From contig SFCB01000200.1 of the NCBI GenBank assembly GCA_004367505.1, positions 1 to 37,591 on the forward strand: 37,591 bases of DNA. Direction: 5' to 3'. Shown here piece after piece: positions 30,380-37,591 of this stretch. Every line of letters begins with the position of its first letter. Within the stretch, counting starts at the first letter, position 1. The translations under genes and the position numbers were made by a program. The notes beneath the pieces were generated by a model that was not told where the DNA came from, did not search any database, and was given only the letters and a program-made list of their open reading frames with translations. Source of the DNA: Chloroflexi bacterium OHK40 (lineage in GTDB: Bacteria; Chloroflexota; Chloroflexia; Chloroflexales; Chloroflexaceae).

Positions 30380-31801
30380 CTACTGCGAAAGCTCGCGCTC
30401 GTACTGCTCCTGCACGGCCTTCAAGAGCCCTGCCGCGTCCTGCCGACCGCCAACCATCTTCTGCAGTTCGGGCGTCCAGCCCTGGGCGAAGATCGAGCTC
30501 GTGGCATTGGCGATGAAGTCCATCGATGTGCCCGCCGCGCCAATCACCGCCCCGGCGGCCAGCGTGTCGTTGGTCACTGAGCCGGCGGCCACACTGGGGA
30601 TCGGTGCATCGGCGGGGCCGCCCGGGTTTGATCCGCCGACCGTCACGTTGATCTCACGGGCGGCCGGATCCGTCGCCACCCAGTTGAGGAAGAATGCGGC
30701 ACAGTCGGCATGCTTCGCGTTGGCTGCGATCCCGTAGGTCAGCGGCGCGGACATCGCCACCGGGCTCCCGTTGGCATCGACCGGTGGCATCAGGAAGAAA
30801 CCGACGTTGCCAGCCATACCGGCATCGTACCCGGCGTTCTGCCAGTCACCGTTGAAGGTAAAAACCCCCTCACCCTCCGTGAAGCGAGCGGCGGCGTCGG
30901 TGTACTCGATCGAGTTGATATCGGGTGGAAAGTAGCCGCTGCTGATCCACTGTTGCAGGTGCTGCGCGGCTTCCAGATTGGTCGGGGTATCGATGGTCGC
31001 GCCGGGCTTCTGGAAGATCCAGTCGTTGATCGGTTCGACTGGCCCGAGTGAGGCCATGAGGCCCTGGAGCGGGAAGGCCAGCCCCATGCCGCTCTTGGCG
31101 CTACCCCACTGCATGATCGGCAGGAGCCCCGCCTCTTTGGCTCTGGCGAGGAGCTCCTCGAATTCGGCGAGCGTGCCTGGCGGCTCGGTCATCCCGATCT
31201 GCGCGGCGAGTTGCTTATTGTAGAAGATCCCCGTGAGACTGTAGTTGAGGCCCATCGCATAGAGTGAGCCAGAGCCCCGAGTGCCGTCCTCGGCCACGCG
31301 GGCCTGGTTGAGCTGGGGCACGGGCCAGCCGTCCCAGCCGAACGCCGCCGCATACGGGTCGAGGTTCTTGAGCAACCCATCCCGGGCAATGGTGGCCAGA
31401 GTCGGCAGGCGGATGAGATCCGGCGGGTTATCGCCGGAGAGCAGGCGTGGCGTGGCGTTGATCAGGTTCGTGAACTGGTCCTGCTTGATGTCCCACGTCA
31501 CATTGGGGTACTGCCTGCTAAACTCCTCGGAGAGCTTGAACGGCAGATCGAAGCCGGTCTCGAAGTAGGCGTTCAGGGTCACCGGCTCGGTGCCGCAGGT
31601 GGGCGCTTCAGTCGCCGGGGTTGAGGCGGCCGGGGCTTCAGTCGCCGGGGTTGAGGCGGCCGGGGCTTCAGTCGCCGGGGTGGAAGCGGCCGGTGCATTT
31701 GAGCCGCCGGTGGCTGTAGAGGGTGCCTGGGTGCCGCAGGCGGAGAGCACGAGTGCGATGAGCAGAGCAAACGCTGCTGATGAAAGCTGCCAGTGTCGCA
31801 T
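30380..31801 (-). CDS. Sugar-binding lipoprotein of ABC importer
   Basis: A 473-residue extracellular solute-binding protein (family 1). It has lipobox LSAC with Cys22 and a linker of three 10-residue repeats APAASTPATE (36-65), then the binding fold (VTLNAYFETGFDLPFK, PDLIRLPTLATIARDG, TFNGDWQNAGYDAGMAG). It delivers a sugar or oligosaccharide to the MalF/MalG-like permeases downstream. AGGAG lies ten bases before ATG 31801. A LacI-type operator about 160 bases upstream links it to the neighbouring repressor. The sugar is not known. Confidence 0.9.
   Translation of the reverse strand: MRHWQLSSAAFALLIALVLSACGTQAPSTATGGSNAPAASTPATEAPAASTPATEAPAASTPATEAPTCGTEPVTLNAYFETGFDLPFKLSEEFSRQYPNVTWDIKQDQFTNLINATPRLLSGDNPPDLIRLPTLATIARDGLLKNLDPYAAAFGWDGWPVPQLNQARVAEDGTRGSGSLYAMGLNYSLTGIFYNKQLAAQIGMTEPPGTLAEFEELLARAKEAGLLPIMQWGSAKSGMGLAFPLQGLMASLGPVEPINDWIFQKPGATIDTPTNLEAAQHLQQWISSGYFPPDINSIEYTDAAARFTEGEGVFTFNGDWQNAGYDAGMAGNVGFFLMPPVDANGSPVAMSAPLTYGIAANAKHADCAAFFLNWVATDPAAREINVTVGGSNPGGPADAPIPSVAAGSVTNDTLAAGAVIGAAGTSMDFIANATSSIFAQGWTPELQKMVGGRQDAAGLLKAVQEQYERELSQ
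31605..31694 (-). repeat. Three 30-bp tandem repeats in the lipoprotein linker
   Basis: The units 31605-31634, 31635-31664 and 31665-31694 (the last slightly diverged) encode APAASTPATE. They set the length of the linker between the lipid anchor and the binding domain. Confidence 0.9.
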
Positions 31802-31961
31802 GAGTTCATTCTCCTGATTGAGTCGCCGTAGAGAGGGTGCGTCAGCTGATCGATGGCACCTGTCCGATAGGCCGTTCCTCCTTCCCGTATCGCTGCTGTC
31901 CGCTGGACCTTCGGGCGCGCGTTGCCCCGGCGCCGCCAGCCATAAAGTATTTTCCTGGCTA

Positions 31962-31975
31962 TGAAAAGTGTTACA
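31962..31975. promoter_or_regulatory. LacI-type operator upstream of the sugar importer
   Basis: TGAAAAGTGTTACA fits the LacI-family pattern TGnAAnnnnTTnCA. The arms ATGAAA and TTACAT are identical to those at the repressor's own promoter. It lies in the AT-rich part of the 233-base spacer between the importer operon and the repressor gene; the promoter boxes themselves are not clear. Confidence 0.7.
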
Positions 31976-32034
31976 TCACTGATAGCGATCCTACCGCTCC
32001 GGGGCGTGCCTCATTCCGGCCATCCCGGAGCCCG

Positions 32035-33042
32035 TCAGGCGGTCGTCCGAACCTTGAGCGTGAGGGGCATTTCGAGCTGCTGCACCGCCTGCGGCGATTC
32101 ACCGAGCTGCTGCAGCAACAATGCCACCGCCTGCCGTCCGGCCTCCTTCAGCGGCTGGCCGACGGTGGTGAGCCCGATAAACTCGGCGATCTCGATATCG
32201 TCGAACCCGATCACGGCCAGGTCGTCTGGAACGCGCAGGCCACGCTCGCGGGCCGCGCTAATCACACCGATGGCCTGGGTGTCGCTCGCGGCATAGATCG
32301 CCGTTGGAGGGAGAGGCAGATCGAGGAGGCGGTAGGCCTGTTGCCGGGCCTGCTCCAGGCCGAAGGCGGCCAGGCTGACATAGGCGTTGGGCAGGGGCAC
32401 GCCAGCGAGCGCGAGCGCCTGGCGAAAGCCGTCCAGGTTCGTGGTGCCGAAATCCGGCGCGACATCTGGCTGCACGCCGGTGCCCACAAAACCAACCCGC
32501 CGGTGGCCACGGCTGAGCAGATAGCCGGCGGCGATGCGGCCGGCTGCCTCGTCATCGGTGACGATGCGATCAAACACGTGGCTGAATGGTTGGGCCAGCG
32601 TGCCGATCTGGACGACCGCCATCCGGTGCTTGCGCAACCGGCTGGCCATGGTCGCATCGAATGGTAAACCGATGACGATCAGCCCGTCGACCTGGTGGGT
32701 GATCGCCAGGCTCGTCAGGTAGCCGTCGCGCTGGGCCGGGGTGGTAACGTCGTAGACGACCAGTTCGTAAGGTAGGCCGGCGAGCGCCGCGCTCACGCCG
32801 CGCAGACGATCAACGAAGGAGTCGGCGGTAAAATGGGGGGTAAGCACACCGATACGCCCGATCTGCTTCCGGGCACGGGTGCGGGCCTCAAACTTCGGCA
32901 CGAAGCCGAGCTCGTCGATCGCCGTGAGCACCTGGGTGCGCGTCTCTTCCGCGACGCGGTCGGGGGCGTTGAGCACCCGCGAGACGGTGGCGATGCTCAC
33001 GCCAGCGCGCCGGGCTACGTCATAGATCGTCACGGCTGCCAC
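32035..33042 (-). CDS. LacI-family transcriptional repressor
   Basis: 335 residues: the LacI helix-turn-helix TIYDVARRAGVSIATVSRVL at the N-terminus, the hinge, then a periplasmic-binding-protein-like sugar domain (GRIGVLTPHFTADSF, VDGLIVIGLPFD, VIGFDDIEIAEFIGLTTV). GTG 33042 is chosen because AAGG lies six bases upstream; GTG 33048 is also in frame but abuts that site. It lies upstream of the sugar importer on the same strand. Both have matching operators, so it probably controls the importer and itself. Confidence 0.9.
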   Translation of the reverse strand: MAAVTIYDVARRAGVSIATVSRVLNAPDRVAEETRTQVLTAIDELGFVPKFEARTRARKQIGRIGVLTPHFTADSFVDRLRGVSAALAGLPYELVVYDVTTPAQRDGYLTSLAITHQVDGLIVIGLPFDATMASRLRKHRMAVVQIGTLAQPFSHVFDRIVTDDEAAGRIAAGYLLSRGHRRVGFVGTGVQPDVAPDFGTTNLDGFRQALALAGVPLPNAYVSLAAFGLEQARQQAYRLLDLPLPPTAIYAASDTQAIGVISAARERGLRVPDDLAVIGFDDIEIAEFIGLTTVGQPLKEAGRQAVALLLQQLGESPQAVQQLEMPLTLKVRTTA

Positions 33043-33087
33043 GGGCACCCTTACTAGCGAGCAACGCTGCGCTTCCTTACCAGATCA

Positions 33088-33129
33088 TGTAAGCTCTTTC
33101 ATTGTATGCGTGGCCGCTGACTCTGTCAA
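33088..33129 (-). promoter_or_regulatory. lacI-type gene promoter with overlapping operator
   Basis: On the minus strand, TTGACA (33129-33124) and TACAAT (33106-33101) with a 17-base spacer: a near-consensus promoter. The operator TGAAAGAGCTTACA (33101-33088) begins at the last base of the -10 and covers the expected start site. Confidence 0.8.
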
Positions 33130-33194
33130 GGACCACTCCCTCCATCCCCCCGGGCCATCCCGGCCTCCCGACCCCTGTCCCCTGTCCCCTGTTC

Positions 33195-33866
33195 TCATGT
33201 GGGCGCCATGTGCTCCATGCCGCCGGCGCACCGGATCTCCCTGAGCGCCCGCTGCATCAGGGCTGGCGTCGCCCGCTCCCAGGCGCCGGTATCGTACGGC
33301 GGCTGCGGGTCATATTCGATTGCCAGCTGCAACGCCTGCGCCAGATCGTCGCCGCCGGTCTGCCCGGCGATAAACAGGGCCATGTCGATCCCCGCCGACA
33401 CGCCGGCGGCGGTGATGATCTTACCCTGGCGCACAAAGCGCTCGGCCACATAGGTCGCGCCGACCTGAGCCAGGAAATCTCGCGAGGCCCAGTGGGTGGT
33501 AGCCTGCAACCCCTGCAGCAAACCGGCCGCGCCAAGGATGAACGCGCCCGTGCAGACCGAGGTCGTCCACTGACTGGTAGCGTGGGCGGCCCGGAGCCAG
33601 TTGAGGGCCCGCTCGCTGCGCATCACCTCCATCGTGCCGGTTGAGCCGCCCGGGATCAGCACGATATCAGGGTCGGGCAGATCTTCGAGCCGCGCTTCGG
33701 CGTGGATGGCGAGGTTCGAATGAAACCCGTGCGTGTCGGTGCGGATGGAGCCGGGGGTCTCGGCGACGAACTGCACCAGCGCATTGGGGATGCGGCACAG
33801 TACTTCGTACGGCCCGACTGCGTCGAGCGCGGTCATGCGGTCATAGGCCAGAATGGCGATCTTCAT
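33195..33866 (-). CDS. DJ-1/PfpI-family protein
   Basis: A 223-residue class I glutamine-amidotransferase-like protein with the nucleophile elbow SVCTGAFILGAAGLL (Cys105) and an acidic partner in VGPYE (Glu21). Relatives include isonitrile hydratases and deglycase/chaperone proteins. Its ATG overlaps the stop of the ABC ATPase gene (TGATG), so it is translated with the importer operon. This hints at a task linked to the imported compound, such as cleaving or detoxifying a chelate (inference). Confidence 0.87.
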   Translation of the reverse strand: MKIAILAYDRMTALDAVGPYEVLCRIPNALVQFVAETPGSIRTDTHGFHSNLAIHAEARLEDLPDPDIVLIPGGSTGTMEVMRSERALNWLRAAHATSQWTTSVCTGAFILGAAGLLQGLQATTHWASRDFLAQVGATYVAERFVRQGKIITAAGVSAGIDMALFIAGQTGGDDLAQALQLAIEYDPQPPYDTGAWERATPALMQRALREIRCAGGMEHMAPT

Positions 33867-34651
33867 CAGTCCTCCGCAGGTTGAGGGGGCCGTGGCACAA
33901 ACGCCAGTTGCAGCGCACCGGTCGCCGGGTGCTGCCCGACGATCACCTCGACCATGAACACTTCCCGCAGGCGCTCGGGTGTGAGCACCTGTGCCGGCAA
34001 TCCCGAGGCGACGATCCGCCCCGCTCGTAGCAGGTAGAGCCGCTGGCAGTAGGCCGCCGCCAGGTTCAGGTCGTGCAGCGTGATCAGGGTGGTGATCCCG
34101 AGATTGCGCACCAGCTCCAGCAGTTCCAGCTGGTAGTGGATGTCGAGATGGTTGGTCGGCTCATCGAGGACCAGGAACCGCGGCTGCTGGGCCAGCGCCC
34201 GCGCCACCAGCACGCGCTGCTTTTCGCCGCCCGAGAGCGTACTGAACTGGCGGTCAGCGAAGTGCGCCATCTGCACGCGCCGCAGCGCTCCGGCTACAAT
34301 GCGCGCATCCTCTTGTGTGTCCGACGCCAGCACGCCCTTGTGGGGCGTGCGGCCCATCTGGACCACCTCGGCCACCGTGAACTCGAAGTCGCCTGGCGTC
34401 TCCTGAACGACAACCCCCGTGCGGCGGGCACTCTCACGGGCGCTGAGTTGCCAGACATCGTCGTCGTTCAGGCGGATCACGCCAGCCGACGGCCGTAGCA
34501 TACGGTACACCGCACGCAGCAACGTGGATTTGCCGCTGCCGTTCGGCCCGATCAAACCGACCACCTCGCCTGGCGCAATCTTCAGGCTGACATCATCCAC
34601 GATCCGCCGGCCGCTCAGTTCGACCGCAACACGGTCGGTATCGAGCTTCAC
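33866..34651 (-). CDS. ABC transporter ATPase, FecE/BtuD type
   Basis: 261 residues with Walker A GPNGSGKST (35-43), the Q-loop near VVQE, signature LSGGEKQ (139-145), Walker B LVLDEP (160-165) and H-loop LITLHDLN. It energises the metal-chelate/cobalamin-type importer. GTG 34651 is chosen because GGGAGGTG lies six bases upstream; an upstream in-frame start at 34684 would overlap the permease gene. Confidence 0.9.
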   Translation of the reverse strand: MKLDTDRVAVELSGRRIVDDVSLKIAPGEVVGLIGPNGSGKSTLLRAVYRMLRPSAGVIRLNDDDVWQLSARESARRTGVVVQETPGDFEFTVAEVVQMGRTPHKGVLASDTQEDARIVAGALRRVQMAHFADRQFSTLSGGEKQRVLVARALAQQPRFLVLDEPTNHLDIHYQLELLELVRNLGITTLITLHDLNLAAAYCQRLYLLRAGRIVASGLPAQVLTPERLREVFMVEVIVGQHPATGALQLAFVPRPPQPAED

Positions 34652-34673
34652 GCACCACCTCCCGCGTCGTGCT

Positions 34674-35768
34674 TCATGCACCACCCCCCGAGCGGCGTCG
34701 GTGCATCAGCCAGATAAAGAACGGCCCGCCGAGCGCCGCCGTCACGATCCCGACCGGCACTTCGCTCGGCGCGATGATCGTGCGACCGATCAGGTCGACC
34801 AGCACCAGGTAGAGCCCACCGAGCAGCGTGGCGATCGGCAGCACCCGGCGATGGTCGGCGCCAACCAGCAGCCGCACGATGTGCGGGATCATCAGGCCGA
34901 CAAAGCCGATCGCTCCCGAGATCGCCACCACGGTGCTGACCATGAGCGAGGTGATCACAAACAACTGGATGCGAAAACGCTCGACATTCACGCCCAACCC
35001 GATGGCTGTCTCCTCGCCAGCCAGCAGCGCGTTGAGCGGGCGGGCCTGCAGCAGGAGCAGGAACGTCGAGACGGCCACCGCGAGGCCTGGCACACCCAGG
35101 TACTCCCACTTCGCGCCGCCGAGGCTGCCGGCCAGCCAGGTGAGCACCGCCGCCGCGCCGCCGCCAGGGGTGGCCGAACGCAGCACCAGAAAGCTCGTCA
35201 CCGCCGAGAGCACATAGCCAACCGCCACGCCCGCAAGGACCAGGCGCGTCGGGGCGGCCCGCCCGCCCTGCTGGGCCAGCACATACACCAGCACCATCGC
35301 GCCGAGCGCCCCCAGGAAGGCGGCGAGGGAGAGCGAGAGCCCGCCCACAAGCGCCGAGCCGAGCGTGATCACCGCTACCGCTGCTACCGAGGCGCCCGAC
35401 GAGATCCCAAAGATGTATGGGTCCGCGAGCGGGTTGCGCACCATGGCCTGGAGTGTGGTGCCACTAACCGACAGCGCCGCGCCGACGATCACCGCCAGCA
35501 GCGCCCGTGGCAGGCGAAACTGCCAGACGATCTGATCCTCGGTTGGCGTCCAGGTGACCGGCACGGCCCCGGGCAGCAGGTGGTGCAGGATGATCCGCAC
35601 CACCCGCTCAAAGGGCAGCGGCACCGCGCCGATCGCCACCGCCACGACGATCGCCGCAAGAAGCGCCAGGCTCAGGCCGGCCAGCTGCACCCAGAAGCGC
35701 GCGGGCGCGGCGCGATGGCCCACACCCACCGTTGCCGCACCCGCGCGCGGATCGACGAATCGTCTCAT
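34674..35768 (-). CDS. FecCD/BtuC-family permease
   Basis: A 364-residue permease with about ten hydrophobic segments and the family motifs PRALLAVIVGAALSVSGTTL, MVRNPLADPYIFGISSGAS and GFVGLMIPHIVRLLVG. It transports an iron-siderophore, haem or cobalamin ligand. Its start overlaps the binding-protein stop by four bases (ATGA). Confidence 0.92.
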   Translation of the reverse strand: MRRFVDPRAGAATVGVGHRAAPARFWVQLAGLSLALLAAIVVAVAIGAVPLPFERVVRIILHHLLPGAVPVTWTPTEDQIVWQFRLPRALLAVIVGAALSVSGTTLQAMVRNPLADPYIFGISSGASVAAVAVITLGSALVGGLSLSLAAFLGALGAMVLVYVLAQQGGRAAPTRLVLAGVAVGYVLSAVTSFLVLRSATPGGGAAAVLTWLAGSLGGAKWEYLGVPGLAVAVSTFLLLLQARPLNALLAGEETAIGLGVNVERFRIQLFVITSLMVSTVVAISGAIGFVGLMIPHIVRLLVGADHRRVLPIATLLGGLYLVLVDLIGRTIIAPSEVPVGIVTAALGGPFFIWLMHRRRSGGGA

Positions 35769-36787
35769 TCAAAGGCCTCAGGGTGGAGCGCCCTGGCGAT
35801 CTGCTCCAGCCCATCGATCACCCGTACGCTGGCCTCGGTGTCAATCGTTGGGATGGGCACCAGTCGATCGTTCTGTACCGCCGGGACGTTCGGGAAGGTG
35901 GCTTTGAGGAAGGCGATCCGATCTGCGGCCTCCTGGCCAGGGTAGACGCCGATCAGGATGACATCTGGCTGGCTAGCGGCAAACTCCTCGTTGCTGATCT
36001 GAAAACCCTCGGTGGTGATCACATTCGTGCCACCGGCCTTCGCCATCAGGTCGGCCCAGATGCCGAAGCTCAGCACGAAGACCGGCCCATCGCCGCCGTT
36101 GTAGAAGGCCACCTTCACCGGCTCAAGCCCCGCGACCTTCGCGACCACCGCAGCCTCACGCGCCTGCAACTCGGCGATCAGCGCCTCCGCCCGCTCGCTC
36201 ACGCCGAAGACCTGGCCGAGCATGCGCAGATCATTGTAGACCGTCTCGATCGACTTCGTCTGGCTGGCCGGGTCAGTCGGGGTGCAGCTGCCGCCGGTGG
36301 AGATGACCTGCGCCCCGGTGGCCTCGATCTCGGCTACTGTCGCGTAGCCGTTGGCCGGGTCGTAGGCGAAGCCCTCCAACCCCTCGGAGATCACCAGGTC
36401 AGGCTGCTGGCTCAGGAGCACCTCCCTGGCGGGCCAGGCCATGCCGGTGCCGATGACCGTAATCCCCTCGGCGCGTGCCGCGAGGTCGGGCCGGATGTCG
36501 GTGTAGGTTCCCGCCAGGGCGACAATCCGGTCCTGCACACCCAGGGCGAGCAGCAGCTCGGTGGGGGGCTGCCAGAGGCTCACCACCCGCTCGGGCGGCG
36601 CGTCGAAGGTCAGGCTGCGCCCACAGTTCTCGATGGTAACGGGGAAGGCGGCGGGCGCTACCGGCGCGCTGGTTGCGTTCGGGGGCGAGGGTATGCTGGT
36701 CGGCACCGAAGCCGCTGGAGCACTCCCACAGGCGGCCAGGAGCGTGCAGCAGACCAGCATGCTGAGCAGGCGGTTCAGGCTATACAC
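35765..36787 (-). CDS. Metal-chelate/cobalamin-binding lipoprotein (FecB/BtuF type)
   Basis: 340 residues: lipobox LLAAC with Cys20, a Pro/Ser/Thr linker to about 45, then a class III binding fold (PERVVSLWQPPTELLLALG, LSQQPDLVISEGLEGFAYDP, and a long backbone helix). It captures the ligand for the FecCD permease. GTG 36787 has GGAGG about ten bases upstream. I found no cobalamin-riboswitch box upstream, so the ligand stays open between siderophore, haem and B12. Confidence 0.87.
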   Translation of the reverse strand: MYSLNRLLSMLVCCTLLAACGSAPAASVPTSIPSPPNATSAPVAPAAFPVTIENCGRSLTFDAPPERVVSLWQPPTELLLALGVQDRIVALAGTYTDIRPDLAARAEGITVIGTGMAWPAREVLLSQQPDLVISEGLEGFAYDPANGYATVAEIEATGAQVISTGGSCTPTDPASQTKSIETVYNDLRMLGQVFGVSERAEALIAELQAREAAVVAKVAGLEPVKVAFYNGGDGPVFVLSFGIWADLMAKAGGTNVITTEGFQISNEEFAASQPDVILIGVYPGQEAADRIAFLKATFPNVPAVQNDRLVPIPTIDTEASVRVIDGLEQIARALHPEAFE

Positions 36788-36992
36788 GGATTCGCTTCCT
36801 CCATCGTGATCACGTAGGTCGTTCCATGCAGGAGGTTATCAGAACGATCAGGCGCGTGGGAGAAGCTCCCCGCCTGAGCGAGGATGGCCTCCGGGGCGTC
36901 ACCAGGCCCGCTCCCCCACACACGCCTACCGCTGCTGTCCAGCCCTGAACGCGCGTGGGAGCGGGCGACTCAGGGCAAGGCGATGGGCTGCA

Positions 36993-37241
36993 TCACCACC
37001 GAACCGGCTCGCGGCGGGCAGGAGCAACCCGGGTCGGACACATCAGATCGTCGATCTGCGGCTTGAAGAGATAGATGATGCTGGTGACGGCCAGGATCAG
37101 CCTGAACGGCACGACAAACAGGCCAGCGTAGAAGTGCCAGCGCCAGATCAGGCGATAAAGCCGGGAGGCGACCGCAGCCTCACTGCCCAGCGCGGTATCC
37201 GCCGCCGGTAGCGCCGGCGATGTATCGGTCATTGTCGACAT
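36993..37241 (-). pseudogene. PepSY-TM protein, N-terminal fragment
   Basis: 82 residues. The first 66 match the start of PepSY-associated membrane proteins: LYRLIWRWHFYAGLFVVPF, then a helix and IIYLFKPQIDDLM. Family members are usually 400-500 residues; homology ends near 37040, then unrelated residues run to a stop. CAGGAG lies 11 bases before ATG 37241. It is probably a deletion remnant. The spacer 36788-36992 holds no gene that I can see. Confidence 0.7.
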
Positions 37242-37591
37242 GAGGCGAAACTCCTGTGTACTAGCGTAAGGGCGGTGCCATCAGTGCCGAGATGGGTGGA
37301 CACTGGCACGCGGGCGTCCCGCATGCTATGGCTCAAGCCGCGAGCTCGTGCCCGGCGAAACCAGCCTGCGCCGGCGCGATCCGGCCCTGCCGGCGGCCCA
37401 CGGGGCGGCGAGCAAGGGGCCGCACCTGCACTCCTGGTGCAGGCCGGCCATGCGGGGCGACCGGCGCTGCGCGTCGCTCAGGCAAAGCGCACAGCACAGC
37501 CGGCTGGAATACGCGGCCGGAACAAACCACGGGATGGGAAACCCTGAGGCGATCTGTCGGGCGGGCGGAGGTCAGGCGGCGCGTGGGGGCG
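37242..37591. other. Terminal 350 bases without a supported gene
   Basis: GC-rich DNA with overlapping short frames on both strands but no recognisable motif, signal peptide or family match. It may be the decayed end of the region upstream of the PepSY-TM fragment. Confidence 0.4.

Noticed and set aside
33700-33740. GGTTCGAAT resembling a tRNA T-arm
   Set aside because: It lies inside the DJ-1 coding sequence and no other tRNA arms surround it.
34419-35945. 508-codon plus-strand frame across the importer permease
   Set aside because: Rich in His/Arg/Gln with no hydrophobic pattern; it is an antisense shadow of FecCD and FecE genes.
36788-36992. Possible cobalamin riboswitch before the FecB/BtuF gene
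   Set aside because: No B12 box or GCCACTG-like core could be found on the minus strand.
37275-37547. Ninety-codon plus-strand frame at the window end
   Set aside because: Arg/Ala/Pro-rich with no family signature and an equally open frame on the other strand.

Overview
The window is a high-GC bacterial chromosome segment. I think it most likely comes from the phylum Chloroflexota (Chloroflexus/Roseiflexus/Kouleothrix-like). This inference rests on gene content and style: DUF4397 secreted proteins ending in a short 'LPLV'-type tail, Spo0M, lipoproteins with LxAC lipoboxes followed by Ala/Pro/Thr-rich linkers, and sigma-70-like TATAAT promoters in GC-rich DNA. No rRNA, tRNA or CRISPR array was seen.

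Layout. 0.1-3.5 kb: a GT1/MGT glycosyltransferase, an Asp/Glu racemase-family protein and a Spo0M-like protein, separated by clean hairpin terminators. 3.5-8.2 kb: an AT-rich leader carrying an RNA that matches the yybP-ykoY (Mn2+) riboswitch pattern, then a small membrane protein, pstC and pstA, facing a secreted PhoA-like phosphatase. 8.3-9.0 kb: decayed DNA with remnants of a universal stress protein and an acyl-carrier-protein domain. 9.0-11.4 kb: a second RNA of the same riboswitch type, ahead of a site-2 protease with CBS domains and an SPFH/prohibitin protein. 11.7-16.2 kb: two paralogous secreted DUF4397 proteins, a DsbA-like lipoprotein and a 2Fe-2S ferredoxin. 16.4-19.4 kb: a tyrosine recombinase, a truncated aminotransferase, a DUF6069-like membrane protein and an autoregulated MarR repressor. 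19.5-21.9 kb: a HerA-type ATPase divergent from a dual-specificity phosphatase. 22-28.5 kb: three SnoaL-like proteins with two large regulators (tandem HD-GYP plus LuxR HTH; XRE-NB-ARC-TPR with an apparently leaderless mRNA), interrupted by REP-type palindromic repeats. 28.5-33.1 kb: a sugar ABC importer operon and a LacI-family repressor that share one operator motif. 33.2-36.8 kb: a metal-chelate/cobalamin-type ABC importer operon with a co-translated DJ-1/PfpI protein. 37 kb: a truncated PepSY-TM gene.

The most interesting signal is the pair of structurally matched riboswitches. Both keep the GGGGAGTAGC and GGCGAGACC boxes and three matching helices whose sequences differ (covariation). 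Each ends in a terminator hairpin that captures the GGCGAGACC box. They sit in front of genes that are not, to my knowledge, the usual Mn2+ exporter targets: a phosphate permease pair and a membrane-protease/SPFH pair. This suggests Mn2+ control of phosphate uptake and of membrane proteolysis.
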